Counted from the stretch's first letter, positions 17,675 to 27,532 are shown. The stretch is 64,000 bases of DNA from Marivirga tractuosa DSM 4126 (GCF_000183425.1 NC_014759.1:1860001-1924000); one strand, 5' to 3'. Notes: generated by a model not told the origin, from the letters alone. Made by a program: numbers and translations.

Positions 17675-18223
17675 TTATTGCACGCCAGCTTCAATAGTGG
17701 CTTCCATAGTAAAAGTAACGGTATAATCCATTGGAACATCTGCAAATCCTTCAAGAGTAATTTCTAGTAAAGTACCATCATCAAGTACATATGTCTCAAC
17801 TGCATTTTTCAATTGCGTAACATACTCAGAACTAAGGCTGTTTAATTGTTCTTCAAATGTTGAACCACTAAGAATTCCAGTTCCAGTTCCCACTCTATTA
17901 TCCCCTGCATAGAACAAAAGCTCTAAATTAGTAGGAATACCACTACCTTCTTCTAAATTATCAACTACTGCAAAGTTAAAAGACTCAACTGTGAAATCCT
18001 TCATCTGCTCACGTCTTTCGGCAATCTCATCAGATGCCAAATCAACTTGTTCTACAATTTCAAAAGCACCAGTTTCTGTACTTGATACTCGAAAAGTTTT
18101 TGTTAAATCAGTTGGAACATCTACAGTAACTTCTTCTGATAAATCTTCACAAGAAATGGCAGTCAAACTAAATAATGCTATAAGTGAAACTGAATAAATC
18201 AATAAATTCTTAAATGTGTTCAT
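17675..18223 (-). CDS. predicted lipoprotein, unknown function
   Basis: 182 aa. The signal peptide (MNTFKNLLIYSVSLIALFSLTAISC) ends in a lipobox with Cys25, followed by acidic EDLSEEVTVDVP. The mature part is rich in Thr, Glu and Val and looks like a beta-sandwich, ending FTMEATIEAGVQ. I do not recognise a named family. It is convergent with the methyltransferase gene and divergent from the TonB receptor. A TAnnTTTG-like box (TAGTTTTG, 18252-18259) lies 29 bp upstream of its ATG. Confidence 0.75.
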   Translation of the reverse strand: MNTFKNLLIYSVSLIALFSLTAISCEDLSEEVTVDVPTDLTKTFRVSSTETGAFEIVEQVDLASDEIAERREQMKDFTVESFNFAVVDNLEEGSGIPTNLELLFYAGDNRVGTGTGILSGSTFEEQLNSLSSEYVTQLKNAVETYVLDDGTLLEITLEGFADVPMDYTVTFTMEATIEAGVQ

Positions 18224-18415
18224 AATTTTTTCTTCTTTAAAAGCGATGTATCAAAACTACGCATTAAAATTAAAATAATTATTTCCAGTAGATTATTTAA
18301 TCAAAATATTCGATGAAGGAGGACAAACAACAGTTTTTCAGTCTTATTTAAGTCATAAAAATCTGTAATGATTAAAATAAATAGTTTCATTATTCTATAA
18401 TATCAATATTTAAAC

Positions 18416-18423
18416 TACGTTTG
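18416..18423 (+). promoter_or_regulatory. candidate -7 box for the TonB receptor operon
   Basis: TACGTTTG matches the TAnnTTTG consensus 46 bp upstream of the receptor ATG at 18469. No clear TTG is seen at -33. Confidence 0.4.
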
Positions 18424-18468
18424 TATCTAGATTCAAAAACAGTAAACTATCAACCTAACTCAAGCTTA

Positions 18469-20838
18469 ATGAAAAACTGCATACTACTGCTTATCCTGAT
18501 TAGTTTCGGGTTGCATTCTCATGCTCAAAACAGAATAAGTGGCTATATAAAAGATGCTAAAACAGGCGAAAATTTAATCGGTGCCAATATTTGGCAGCCA
18601 GCCACAAAGAAAGGAACTGCTGCTAATAATTACGGCTTTTATAGTTTAAACATTCCGGGAGACACTGCGACTTTAGAAATTTCTTACGTGGGATATGCCA
18701 CAATCAAAAAATTCATTGAATTAGATGGTGATACACAGCTTAATTTTGAATTGAAGCTATCCGATGCATTGTCAGAAGTTGTGGTTAAAGGCACTAGACC
18801 TGACTTGGAACTCACCAAAATGAGCAGCATGAAAATTACTTCGGAAAACATTAAAGCAATACCCGCTTTACTTGGAGAAGTAGATGTCTTGAAAACTATC
18901 CAATTGATGCCGGGCGTACAAAGTGGTTCAGAAGGTAGCAGCGGGATTTATGTTAGAGGTGGTGGCCCTGACCAAAATTTGATTTTACTTGATGGCGTAC
19001 CAGTATATAATGCTTCTCACCTATTTGGATTCTTTTCCGTTTTCAATGCTGATGCCATTAGCAATGTAGAAGTAATTAAAGGCGGCTTTCCTGCAAGATA
19101 TGGTGGAAGACTTTCCTCTGTAATTGACATCAACATGAAAGATGGTAATATGAAAAATTGGCAAGCAGAAGGCGGGGTTGGTTTAATTGCCTCAAGACTT
19201 TCAGTGGAAGGGCCAATTAAGAAAGATAAAGGTTCCATAATTTTATCAGGAAGAAGAACTTATATTGATGTATTGGCAAGACCCTTTATAAGAATGGCTA
19301 CAGAAGGCGCTGATGTAGGCTATTATTTCTATGATTTCAACGGCAAAGCAAACTATATAATTTCAGATAAAGACCGAATCTATCTTAGTGCTTATACTGG
19401 AGCAGATAAATTTTATGCTCGTTATGAAGAAGAGTTTGATGATGGAGGCTCCATTTCAGAATACAGAGATGAAGCTGGAATCAAATGGGGAAATTTCACT
19501 ACAGCTGCAAGATGGAACCATCTATTTTCTAATCGCTTATTCCTCAACACCACAGCGACCTATTCAAAATATAATTTCGAACTTTTTAACGATAGTTATT
19601 ATCGTTATGCCACTGCCACAACTGAGGAGGAAGAAAGCTTCTATGCTGCTTACAATTCTGGAATTCAAGATTATGGCTTAAAAATGGACTTTGACTATTT
19701 TTTAAATAATGATCATAGTCTAAAATTTGGAGTGAATTACATTTATCACATTTTTCAGCCAGAAGCTTTTAATATTGAAGCAGATTTTTCGGATGATTTT
19801 GATATCCCTAAGAGTAAAGCTGTTTACGGTAATGAATTTTCACTTTATGTAGAAGATGAATTCGAGCCTTTTAATAATCTCAAAATAAATGCAGGTATTC
19901 ATACTTCAGCTTTTGCAGTAAAAGATGAACTATATCCTTCCTTCCAACCTAGAGTGTCAGCACGGTATCTGGTCAACAAAAATTTATCTTTTAAAGCCTC
20001 TTATGCTGAAATGGCTCAATTCCTTCATCTTTTAACTAATTCGGGCATTGGTTTACCAACCGACTTGTGGGTGCCAGCAACAGATAACATAAAACCACAG
20101 TTTTCACAGCAAACAGCAATAGGAATGTCCTCCTTATTAGCGGATGGTAAATACGATTTCTCGATTGAGGGATATTACAAAAACATGAACAACCTCATTG
20201 AGTATAAGGAAGGATCAAATTTCTTAAATGTTTCTGAAAGTTGGGAAGATAAAGTAGCCGTTGGAAACGGGTGGAGCTATGGAGCTGAGTTTTTAATAAG
20301 AAAAAAAGAAGGCAAATTTAACGGTTGGTTAGGTTACACCCTTTCCTATAACAACCGACAATTTGAAGAATTAAATTTCGGAAGAGTTTTTCCTTATAAA
20401 TATGACCGAAGACACGACCTCAGTTTGGTCATGAATTATAAAGTTGGGGATGATTGGGAAATCAGCGGAACTTGGGTCTATGGGACTGGAAACTCAATCA
20501 CTTTACCTATAGCACAATACCCGACTTTAAATGAAACTCCTGAACTTCGAAATGAATACGGCTATGGAAACACTGACATCTACCAATACAGCGACAGAAA
20601 TGCCTATAGAATGCCTGCTTATCACCGGGCGGATATTGGAGTCACTTGGTACAAAGATAAAAAATGGGGTAGCTCAAGTTGGACTTTAAGTGCCTATAAC
20701 TTATACAACAGAAGAAACCCTTTCTATATCGAAACGCGAACAAATTCAATTGGAGAAACTAGCTTCAATCAAATTAGTTTGTTCCAGTTCATTCCTTCAA
20801 TTACTTATAATTTCAAAATCAGACCTCATGAAAAATAG
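18469..20838 (+). CDS. TonB-dependent outer membrane receptor with N-terminal carboxypeptidase-like domain
   Basis: 789 aa from ATG 18469 (MKNCILLLILISFGLHSHAQ, a signal peptide); an earlier in-frame TTG would precede the signal and is unlikely. Residues about 22-100 are a CarboxypepD_reg-like domain (ISGYIKDAKTGENLIGANIW, YGFYSLNIP). The plug follows with LQLMPGVQSGSEGSSGIYVR and GGPDQNLILLDGVPVYNASH, then a beta-barrel ending YNLYNRRNPFYIE and IPSITYNFKI. It imports a ligand across the outer membrane with TonB energy. The stop overlaps the start of a DUF4249 lipoprotein by 11 bp, an arrangement common in Bacteroidota. The substrate is unknown. Confidence 0.92.
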   Translation: MKNCILLLILISFGLHSHAQNRISGYIKDAKTGENLIGANIWQPATKKGTAANNYGFYSLNIPGDTATLEISYVGYATIKKFIELDGDTQLNFELKLSDALSEVVVKGTRPDLELTKMSSMKITSENIKAIPALLGEVDVLKTIQLMPGVQSGSEGSSGIYVRGGGPDQNLILLDGVPVYNASHLFGFFSVFNADAISNVEVIKGGFPARYGGRLSSVIDINMKDGNMKNWQAEGGVGLIASRLSVEGPIKKDKGSIILSGRRTYIDVLARPFIRMATEGADVGYYFYDFNGKANYIISDKDRIYLSAYTGADKFYARYEEEFDDGGSISEYRDEAGIKWGNFTTAARWNHLFSNRLFLNTTATYSKYNFELFNDSYYRYATATTEEEESFYAAYNSGIQDYGLKMDFDYFLNNDHSLKFGVNYIYHIFQPEAFNIEADFSDDFDIPKSKAVYGNEFSLYVEDEFEPFNNLKINAGIHTSAFAVKDELYPSFQPRVSARYLVNKNLSFKASYAEMAQFLHLLTNSGIGLPTDLWVPATDNIKPQFSQQTAIGMSSLLADGKYDFSIEGYYKNMNNLIEYKEGSNFLNVSESWEDKVAVGNGWSYGAEFLIRKKEGKFNGWLGYTLSYNNRQFEELNFGRVFPYKYDRRHDLSLVMNYKVGDDWEISGTWVYGTGNSITLPIAQYPTLNETPELRNEYGYGNTDIYQYSDRNAYRMPAYHRADIGVTWYKDKKWGSSSWTLSAYNLYNRRNPFYIETRTNSIGETSFNQISLFQFIPSITYNFKIRPHEK

Positions 20839-21775
20839 TATCAAAATAGCATTTTTCAGCTTACTTAGTATTTCATTTTTCTCTTGTGAAAAAGAAGTTG
20901 AAATTGATATAGATGAAGAAGAACAAAAATTGGTTCTTAATACTTGGTTAAAACCTAATGAAAGTCCCGAGGTTCAAATAAGCTATTCTTCATTTATATT
21001 TAATAAAAGAGGGACAGGCTTCATTGATAATGCTCGTGTTCTCATCTTCGAAGACGGCATTGAGATGGGAGAATTGAACCATATTAATCAAGGGTTTTAC
21101 AATAATGAAAGTATAGAATTGAAAGCGGGTAGTAATTATGAATTTGAAGTGCTCCATGATGATTATCAAAGGATTTCTTCAACTGAAAAAATACCCAGTA
21201 ATTTACAAGACAATGAAGTTGAAATAGCATATGAGATAAATCCAAATGGAAGTTATTCTAGCAACTCTTACAACACTACTGTAACCATCAAAATACAAGA
21301 TGATGGAAATGAAGAAAATTATTACTTGGCTAGAGTTGCGCAACGTACTACTTATTGGAACATGGGCGATGAAGATACTACTAGCGTCAGAAATTTTGTG
21401 TATTTGGAGCCAATAGACCCACAAACCCAAGACACCTATTTACCTAACTCAGGGGGCCACTTTATTCTTTCAGACGACATCTTCAATGGCAAAGAGTACG
21501 AGATGAAGCTTGGTGCGTATAATGATTTGAGAAGCTATGAATCGATATCAGACGATTCTACCTATTATCAAGCTACTAACTATGAAATAGAGTTCCATAA
21601 AATAAACCGAGCGCTTTACCTCTATTTAATCACTATCGATAACAATCAATATCCCGGGCCTTTTACTGAGCCTACCCAAATGTATTCAAACATTGAAAAT
21701 GGGTACGGAATATTTGCAACTTCTAGTTATACAACATATATAATTGAAGAACCCAATGATAGTTGGTACTATTAA
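20828..21775 (+). CDS. DUF4249 lipoprotein, partner of the TonB receptor
   Basis: 315 aa from ATG 20828 (MKNSIKIAFFSLLSISFFSC), where the lipobox Cys is residue 20. The much longer upstream frame is only a shadow inside the receptor gene. The mature part begins EKEVEIDIDEEEQKLVLNTW, typical of DUF4249, and has beta-rich modules with NARVLIFEDG and YLARV. It ends with a Tyr/Gly-rich tail GYGIFATSSY. DUF4249 proteins are surface lipoproteins coded next to TonB receptors, thought to bind the ligand. Its start overlaps the receptor end by 11 bp, indicating translational coupling. Confidence 0.85.
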   Translation: MKNSIKIAFFSLLSISFFSCEKEVEIDIDEEEQKLVLNTWLKPNESPEVQISYSSFIFNKRGTGFIDNARVLIFEDGIEMGELNHINQGFYNNESIELKAGSNYEFEVLHDDYQRISSTEKIPSNLQDNEVEIAYEINPNGSYSSNSYNTTVTIKIQDDGNEENYYLARVAQRTTYWNMGDEDTTSVRNFVYLEPIDPQTQDTYLPNSGGHFILSDDIFNGKEYEMKLGAYNDLRSYESISDDSTYYQATNYEIEFHKINRALYLYLITIDNNQYPGPFTEPTQMYSNIENGYGIFATSSYTTYIIEEPNDSWYY

Positions 21776-21993
21776 GTGTGATTAATGTTAAATACTTGGA
21801 TAATATCAGATGCTTTAATTGCGCAACTATGATTTACAGTTAGTTTCTCCTTGACCAGCTGCAATGGAAAGGGTAAAAGATGTCAGAATAGAAAAAGAAA
21901 TTTAAGAAATCACATTCTTTTTGGTTTCATAATCTTGGATCACATCTAGTTTCCTTTCCCAATCAAGTTGTAAAAAATTAATTCTTAAATGCT

Positions 21994-23175
21994 TTACAAT
22001 TTAAATTTTCTAGTAAAAGAAAAAGTAGGAAATGCTATCATTCTCGTTTCGGAATTAAAGCTGTTGGTTTCCCATTGAGGAGAATCGTAGGGAGCTGGTG
22101 CTTTAGCACTTACAAATAGCATATGAGTCAGACCAAATTGCCAACTGACTAATTCATTGCTTTTTCTGACAAAACGAATGCCAGTTAACCCATACCAAAT
22201 GTTTCTACGCGTCTCATATTCTGCGCTTTCAAACAACCATGTTCCATCCGATAATTGAGTACTTCTAGTGGCACTTTCTGTTGCTTTAAAACTGAATAAA
22301 TAATTCTCTGAAAGGAAGTAAAAATATGTTCCTGCTCTCACAATACCCGATAAATTCCCCACTATTGAAGAAGAAATTTCAGAACCATCTTCTGGACTGA
22401 AATATAAATGACCAGCGCCTATGGAAATATTATTATGACTATTGCCATAGGTATAGGTTGCAAAAGCCAAATTCCCAAAGAAATTAGTTCCATAAGTTCC
22501 TACCATTAACAAATCACCAAAAGCTAAATGAGAATTTTCCTGAATGGGAATACTATACTTTGCGGTTAGGTAAAATGGAAATCCAAATATCGTGGTGCCC
22601 ATCCCAACCGTAAGATGATCATTAATTCCATATTGAATATCATGAGCCAAAAAATAAAGAGAGTTATAATAAAGCTCTCCTTTTTTAAGGGGAAGAGCAG
22701 ATGGAGCAAAGAAATAGCGGGAATCATGTTCAGAATATACAGCATTCGCATAATTCTCAGCATCCTCAACGTCAGTCGGCTTAGATTCTGACTTTATTTC
22801 AGGGTAAGTTGGATTTTCAATTATCTCCCAAAGATTATAAAAAACAATAATCTCTTTTTCCTGATCTGAGATGGATCCTAAATTGGAACCAGCGAAATAT
22901 GACCCGAGCAAACGATCATCGCAATCTCTTACCTCAAACAAATAACCTTTAGTCTCCTTGGTAATGGAGGCGAAATAATAATTGCACTTTTCTCGAAAAT
23001 CTACAGAATTAGTCAAAAACAAATTCTTTTCCAAAAACTTTTGCTGCAGCTGCTTTTCAATTTGAGCGTTAAGGATGGATGTTCTATCGTCAATTACAAT
23101 TTTATTTTGTGCAAAAGCATAGCTTGAGATAAAAAAGAAAAAAATACAGATAAATATCTTAAAAATAGATTTCAT
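21994..23175 (-). CDS. predicted secreted/outer membrane beta-barrel protein, unknown function
   Basis: 393 aa. A signal peptide (MKSIFKIFICIFFFFISSYAFAQ) is followed by an N-terminal domain (residues 24-110) with Cys and Asp pairs (EKCNYYFAS, RDCDDRLLGSYF). The second half has alternating aromatic strands with Gly turns: HDIQYGINDHLTVGMGTTIF, GNLSGIVRAGTYFYF and GLTGIRFVRKS. It ends FPTFSFTRKFKL, a C-terminal Phe/aromatic pattern of outer membrane barrels. No named family was recognised. It stands alone between the DUF4249 gene and a PIG-L deacetylase. Confidence 0.75.
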   Translation of the reverse strand: MKSIFKIFICIFFFFISSYAFAQNKIVIDDRTSILNAQIEKQLQQKFLEKNLFLTNSVDFREKCNYYFASITKETKGYLFEVRDCDDRLLGSYFAGSNLGSISDQEKEIIVFYNLWEIIENPTYPEIKSESKPTDVEDAENYANAVYSEHDSRYFFAPSALPLKKGELYYNSLYFLAHDIQYGINDHLTVGMGTTIFGFPFYLTAKYSIPIQENSHLAFGDLLMVGTYGTNFFGNLAFATYTYGNSHNNISIGAGHLYFSPEDGSEISSSIVGNLSGIVRAGTYFYFLSENYLFSFKATESATRSTQLSDGTWLFESAEYETRRNIWYGLTGIRFVRKSNELVSWQFGLTHMLFVSAKAPAPYDSPQWETNSFNSETRMIAFPTFSFTRKFKL

Positions 23176-23314
23176 TTGTGATTATTGATAGTTTCCTATG
23201 AAATTAATCCTTTAGTCTATAACTTCAAACTATTGTATCTTATTTATTTCACTGCCCAAACTTTATTGTTTAAATCGCATTAAAAAACGAAATAAGGTCA
23301 ACCTAAGAATCAAT

Positions 23315-24196
23315 CTAAAATTCTATAACTCTAAAATATTCTTTATCAAAAAGCCAAAAATAAAACCAATGAGGATAGTATTCATAAGCAGGCAAAAACT
23401 TTCGAATATTTTTACGTTCATTCTCTAAATAGGTCGATAAAAACATTTTCTTTTTCCAGGAATTGTCATAAATATTTATTTGCACATGAGGTTCAGGCAT
23501 TCCATCAATTTTATACATCTGCTTTGCAGTAAAATAGGGACTAGGATATTTTCCAGCTCTATTGTCCAAATCGGGAAATAATGCAGCCTCATAGGAATCT
23601 GGAAAAACGGATTGATATATCTTCTTAACTGATCGTTTATCCTCTTTACATATTTCCACGATCAAATCACTTATAAATGTATGATCCGGATGACCATATC
23701 CTCCTAGTACATTATCCAGACTAAAAATAATGCTAGGTTTGAAGTCAACTATCTGTCCTACCAAATACTTTTTAACTAAATCTTTTTGGTAAACCAGTGG
23801 AAAACTCTCTTTGGGGATCGGCATCCATGAATATTGAATGCTATCATGTAATTTTCGGTAGCTCACTTCTCCAAGATCAATGAATAAAGCTTCATCCATT
23901 ATATAACTTGCAGCCTTTAGATGTGCTGCATTTCTTGCCCGATCTTTGGAATCAAAACAAAGTTGTTTAATCTCCCAACCTGCTTTATTTAATTTGGAGA
24001 TAGTCCCAGACATGGCACAGATATCATCGTCATGTGCAGAAATCACCAGTGCTTTTTTTACCTCCACTCTTGAAAGATAGATGTCCTCTGGAAATTCTTC
24101 AGATGGTACATATCTATTAATATAAGCGATATGCGCAGACAACAACAATAAGAACATTGATGTTACAATAGCTAAAAAGACCCATAACTTTTTCAT
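23315..24196 (-). CDS. PIG-L/LmbE-family deacetylase
   Basis: 293 aa. The N-terminus is a membrane anchor or uncleaved signal (KLWVFLAIVTSMFLLLLSAHI). The metal-binding motif ALVISAHDDDI (residues 49-59) corresponds to AHPDDE of the family, keeping His55 and Asp57/58 but with Asp for Pro and Ile for Glu. The second motif, GYGHPDHTFIS near residue 165, supplies the other His. Such enzymes remove N-acetyl groups from sugars on glycans or small thiol glycosides. The extracellular side is implied by the anchor. No glycan genes lie nearby, so the substrate is open. Confidence 0.8.
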   Translation of the reverse strand: MKKLWVFLAIVTSMFLLLLSAHIAYINRYVPSEEFPEDIYLSRVEVKKALVISAHDDDICAMSGTISKLNKAGWEIKQLCFDSKDRARNAAHLKAASYIMDEALFIDLGEVSYRKLHDSIQYSWMPIPKESFPLVYQKDLVKKYLVGQIVDFKPSIIFSLDNVLGGYGHPDHTFISDLIVEICKEDKRSVKKIYQSVFPDSYEAALFPDLDNRAGKYPSPYFTAKQMYKIDGMPEPHVQINIYDNSWKKKMFLSTYLENERKNIRKFLPAYEYYPHWFYFWLFDKEYFRVIEF

Positions 24197-24336
24197 AATA
24201 CAGCGATAAAAATAAATAGTTACAACTACATAGTTATATAATACATCATAAATCTATGTATTTTAAAATTTAAATACAACTGTTAAAAAAAAATAAATAG
24301 TAACTAATACTTTTTTGAGGTTCCGATGAAGACAAA

Positions 24337-24366
24337 AAAAAATGGCCATGCTTTCACAAGGCCATC
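24337..24366 (-). terminator. rho-independent terminator after the AarF-like gene
   Basis: Arms 24342-24350 and 24357-24365 (ATGGCCTTG / CATGGCCAT on the minus strand, one mismatch) are followed on the minus strand by a run of nine T. The site is about 24 bp past the AarF-like stop. Confidence 0.75.
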
Positions 24367-24389
24367 CTAAAACAATTGTCGGTAATAAA

Positions 24390-25730
24390 TTAAGCTACTT
24401 TCTCAGTGCTTCCATTCAACCATTCAGGTTTTGTAATTTTCACTTCAGCATCTAGCTGATTGAGCATATTGTAAAGTCCAAAATAAGTTCTATTCACATA
24501 CAAACCATGTTTTGAACCTCTTGCACCATTGCTGTTGCGCACTTCTTTCATGTTAGATACTCGCTCTCCCATCGCATAGATTTCCTCGAAGAAAGCATTA
24601 TTGCCAAAATTAAAGGTATCATACTGAAAGGGTTTACTGAGCATTCCTATCATTTCCAAAAACACGCTACTGAAAATTTTTCTTTCTGCTGGTGAATCTT
24701 TTTCATGGAAGAAATCTAAAGCCTTAAATCTTTTATCGATTTCATCCTTATCCTGCATGAAACCAGGCCTAAGCAGAGCGAAATAGTTTTCATAGAAATC
24801 ATCTGGGATTTCTTTTATACATCCAAAATCGATGATTCCCATGGTTCCATCATCCATAAACATGAAATTGCCTGGATGTGGATCAGCATGTACTTGTCTT
24901 AATTCATGAAATTGAAAGTTGTAAAAATCCCAAAGTGCCTGACCAATTTTATTTTTAATTTTCTGAGAAGGGTTGGTAGCCAAAAACTCTTTTAGGTGGA
25001 CCCCATCCAACCAATCCATTGTAATTACCCTATCACCTGATAACTCTTGATAATACTTAGGAAAATATAAACCATCAATTTTTCCAGCCATAGCTTCAGT
25101 AATTTCTTTGGAACGCTGGAGTTCTAAGCCGTAATCCGCTTCTTCCATCAATTTCCCCTCAACCTCGCTCATATAGTGATCTAATTCCGCATTACTCATG
25201 TTAAATAAGCGAGTAGCAAATGGTCTCACTAATCTCAAATCAGAGCTGATACTATCGGCTACACCTGGATATTGAATTTTAACGGCATATTTTTTATCTC
25301 CTTTCGTTGCCTGATGCACCTGCCCCATAGAGGCAGCATTAACAGCGCTTTTAGTGAAGGTATCAAAAATAGCATCCGGACTTTTGCCCAATGTTTTTTG
25401 GAAAGTTTTCACCACTAAAGGATAAGACAAAGGCGGAGCACTGTACTGAGACATGGTAAATTTCTCTTGGTAAGCTGGTGGTAATAAATTCCTGTCCATA
25501 CTTAACATTTGAGCTACTTTTAATGCACTACCTTTCAATTCACTTAATGATTCGTAAATATCTTCGGCATTATCCAAATCCAATTGGGAACGATCCATTT
25601 TTGGATTGAAAGCCTTTTTGGAATAATGTTTTATATAATTTCCCCCAACCCGAGCACCAGTTGATACAAACTTGCTGGCACGTTGAATTTTCGAAATAGG
25701 TATTCTGGATTGTTCTTTTCTATCGCTCAT
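24390..25730 (-). CDS. AarF/UbiB (ABC1) family atypical kinase
   Basis: 446 aa. ABC1-type signatures are LKGSALKVAQMLSMD (the KxGQ-like nucleotide-blocking motif, here with VAQ), PPLSYPLVVKTFQKTLGK and ASMGQVHQA (the Ala-rich loop that replaces the P-loop). Next come YAVKIQYPGV with the catalytic-site Lys, VHADPHPGNFMFMDDGTMGI and IDFGCIKEI (metal-binding DFG-like). Family members assist ubiquinone or other isoprenoid lipid biology, but the substrate is unclear. Its start is 2 bp from the stop of the TetR-type gene upstream, so the two form an operon. Confidence 0.9.
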   Translation of the reverse strand: MSDRKEQSRIPISKIQRASKFVSTGARVGGNYIKHYSKKAFNPKMDRSQLDLDNAEDIYESLSELKGSALKVAQMLSMDRNLLPPAYQEKFTMSQYSAPPLSYPLVVKTFQKTLGKSPDAIFDTFTKSAVNAASMGQVHQATKGDKKYAVKIQYPGVADSISSDLRLVRPFATRLFNMSNAELDHYMSEVEGKLMEEADYGLELQRSKEITEAMAGKIDGLYFPKYYQELSGDRVITMDWLDGVHLKEFLATNPSQKIKNKIGQALWDFYNFQFHELRQVHADPHPGNFMFMDDGTMGIIDFGCIKEIPDDFYENYFALLRPGFMQDKDEIDKRFKALDFFHEKDSPAERKIFSSVFLEMIGMLSKPFQYDTFNFGNNAFFEEIYAMGERVSNMKEVRNSNGARGSKHGLYVNRTYFGLYNMLNQLDAEVKITKPEWLNGSTEKVA

Positions 25731-25732
25731 TA

Positions 25733-26383
25733 CTATCGGTTTTGAAATATGAATTTGGCAAAATCAAACATTGAATCTAATGGACTTTTCCCCATCAGAT
25801 CGTAGGCAACATTCACTGCTTTTTCTATGGCAGCATCTGTTTTTTCAAAACCTTTGCTGTCATCATTTGCCCAAAATTGAAGGATAAATAATGTTTGTAT
25901 CCATAGTCCTTCCGAATAACGATCTCCAATCACTGGTCTATCAATGATTTCCTCCGTCTCCTTTCCTTGAAGCAAAATTTCATCTACAAATTTGTAAAAG
26001 TGCTTTTTGAAAGCTTCTAGGAAAGCTGGCTTCATATCGCCTTTTCTCATTTTCTGTAGATTCATCATAGCATAAGAACGATTAGCCTTCAAAACTTCAA
26101 TTAAAGTAAAGTATAAAGCCAACAATTTCTCACGAGACGAATACTCTACAAAGGCTTCTTCTGCATGTAAATTCTCAATGGTTTCCTTTAAAAAATCAGC
26201 CCAGATATGCTTTTGCAAAGCTTTAAAAGAATTAAAGTGATTGTAAAAATCTACTTCATTCATTTTTAAGTCCTTAGCGAATTTGTAAATAGAAGCAGGT
26301 TCTTTTCCATGCTCTAAAACATAGTCTACATAAGCTTCCTTAATTTTTGTATCAATTGGTTTTGCTGTTTGCTTTTTTGCCAT
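25733..26383 (-). CDS. TetR-family regulator
   Basis: 216 aa. The N-terminal 60 residues form a TetR-like helix-turn-helix (EPASIYKFAKDLKMNEVDFYNHF, with the YNHF recognition helix). A helical ligand-binding C-terminal domain follows with LLALYFTLIEVLKANRSYAM and GLWIQTLFILQFWANDDS. It belongs to the Bacteroidota TetR-like proteins found next to AarF genes. Separation from the AarF start is 2 bp, so it probably regulates or accompanies that gene. DNA targets are not visible. The gap upstream holds palindromic repeats. Confidence 0.85.
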   Translation of the reverse strand: MAKKQTAKPIDTKIKEAYVDYVLEHGKEPASIYKFAKDLKMNEVDFYNHFNSFKALQKHIWADFLKETIENLHAEEAFVEYSSREKLLALYFTLIEVLKANRSYAMMNLQKMRKGDMKPAFLEAFKKHFYKFVDEILLQGKETEEIIDRPVIGDRYSEGLWIQTLFILQFWANDDSKGFEKTDAAIEKAVNVAYDLMGKSPLDSMFDFAKFIFQNR

Positions 26384-26491
26384 AAGTCAAATTGTGATTA
26401 TGGTGATGTAACAGCCTGATAATGGGAAAGGTTTTGAGAATTGGAAAGAAAATGAAAACAGCTGTAATTGCAGCATAATAAATCCAAATAA

Positions 26492-26571
26492 TGGCAAGAG
26501 CACGAGCAAGGAAGCTCGCCTAGCTTGCCATTTTTACCTTCATCGCTGGTTCGAGCTTCCAAGCCCGAACC
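26492..26571. repeat. palindromic repeat cluster (GAGCAC...GCTCGC family, copy 1)
   Basis: In the 225-bp gap between the peptidase and TetR genes, TGGCAAG (26492-26498) pairs with CTTGCCA (26524-26530) around CGAGC-aaggaa-GCTCG. A second hairpin GGTTCG/CGAACC lies at 26548-26571. The core GAGCACGAGC...AAGCTCGC resembles the repeat at 37808-37833. No gene is seen. Function unknown. Confidence 0.45.
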
Positions 26572-26608
26572 TTCGTTCCTTTTCTAAATGTAATAGAGAG
26601 GATAATAG

Positions 26609-27532
26609 CTACTTATATATATAAGTTTTCAAAGCCAAATCAGAGCCTACCACTCCTCTATACATTCCTTCTGAATTGAAGCTAAAATCATAATTACCAG
26701 CAGCATCTAATGCTATCAGACCACCTTCTCCTTTCATCGCCACAAGTTTCTTCATCACCACCTGCTCACAAGCATCTTTCAATGAAAGACCCTTATATTC
26801 CATTAAGCAAGAAACATCATATGCGACTATAGCTCTGAGAAAAAACTCTCCATAGCCAGTACATGAAATTGCGCATGTATTATTATTGGCGTAAGTCCCA
26901 CTTCCAATTACCGAGCTATCACCAATTCTCCCGTATTTTTTGTTGGTTAATCCACCAGTAGAAGTAGCAGCAGCTAAATTTCCATCAATATCTAAAGCTA
27001 CAGCACCTACAGTTCCAAACTTTTTGTCTGCGTCATGATCTAGTAAAACTTTACCTTCTCCTTTTGCTGCCAACCACTGTTCTTCTCGGAAACGAGTTTG
27101 AAAATATTCGTCCGCAGCTTTTTCCAACTTCCTGTTGTCGCCATATTCTTCAGCGCCCTTTCCAATCAAATACACAAAATCATCATCAAAAAGGATAGAT
27201 TTAGCTAATTGGATCGGGTTTTTAATATTTCTGACTCCTGCTATAGCCCCAGCCCTCAATTTGGCACCTTCCATAATAGAGGCTTCCATTTCATTTTTTC
27301 CACTATTAGAATAAACAGAACCTTTACCTGCATTAAAAAGCGGACTATCTTCCATTGCGCTTACTGCAACGGCAACTGCCTCAATTGCTGTTCCTTTTTT
27401 ATTTAAAATATCTTCTCCTGCTTCTAAAGCTTCCCGAAGTGCTTCATGGTAAGCTTCTTCTTTCTCTGGGGTCATATTTTTTTTAAGGATGGTACCCGCA
27501 CCACCATGAATGGCTAATACAAATTTCTTCAT
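26609..27532 (-). CDS. isoaspartyl peptidase / L-asparaginase (plant-type, Ntn hydrolase)
   Basis: 307 aa. The N-terminus FVLAIHGGAGT is the family signature. The precursor cleaves itself before Thr174 in FGTVGAVALD, which then acts as nucleophile; Thr192 area TSTGGLTNKKYGRIGDS completes the site. It hydrolyses isoaspartyl dipeptides and L-asparagine and works in protein repair and turnover. No signal peptide is seen, so it should be cytoplasmic. It stands alone between a TetR gene and a sugar porter. The stop region lies near a palindromic repeat. Confidence 0.93.
   Translation of the reverse strand: MKKFVLAIHGGAGTILKKNMTPEKEEAYHEALREALEAGEDILNKKGTAIEAVAVAVSAMEDSPLFNAGKGSVYSNSGKNEMEASIMEGAKLRAGAIAGVRNIKNPIQLAKSILFDDDFVYLIGKGAEEYGDNRKLEKAADEYFQTRFREEQWLAAKGEGKVLLDHDADKKFGTVGAVALDIDGNLAAATSTGGLTNKKYGRIGDSSVIGSGTYANNNTCAISCTGYGEFFLRAIVAYDVSCLMEYKGLSLKDACEQVVMKKLVAMKGEGGLIALDAAGNYDFSFNSEGMYRGVVGSDLALKTYIYK

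Noticed and set aside
20690..20827. N-terminal extension of the DUF4249 protein inside the TonB receptor
   Set aside because: The signal peptide and lipobox start exactly at ATG 20828.
21776..21993. Possible remnant of a minus-strand gene (QLDWERKLDVIQDYETKK) downstream of the beta-barrel gene
   Set aside because: Only about 30 codons without a start or known motif; too short to separate from chance.
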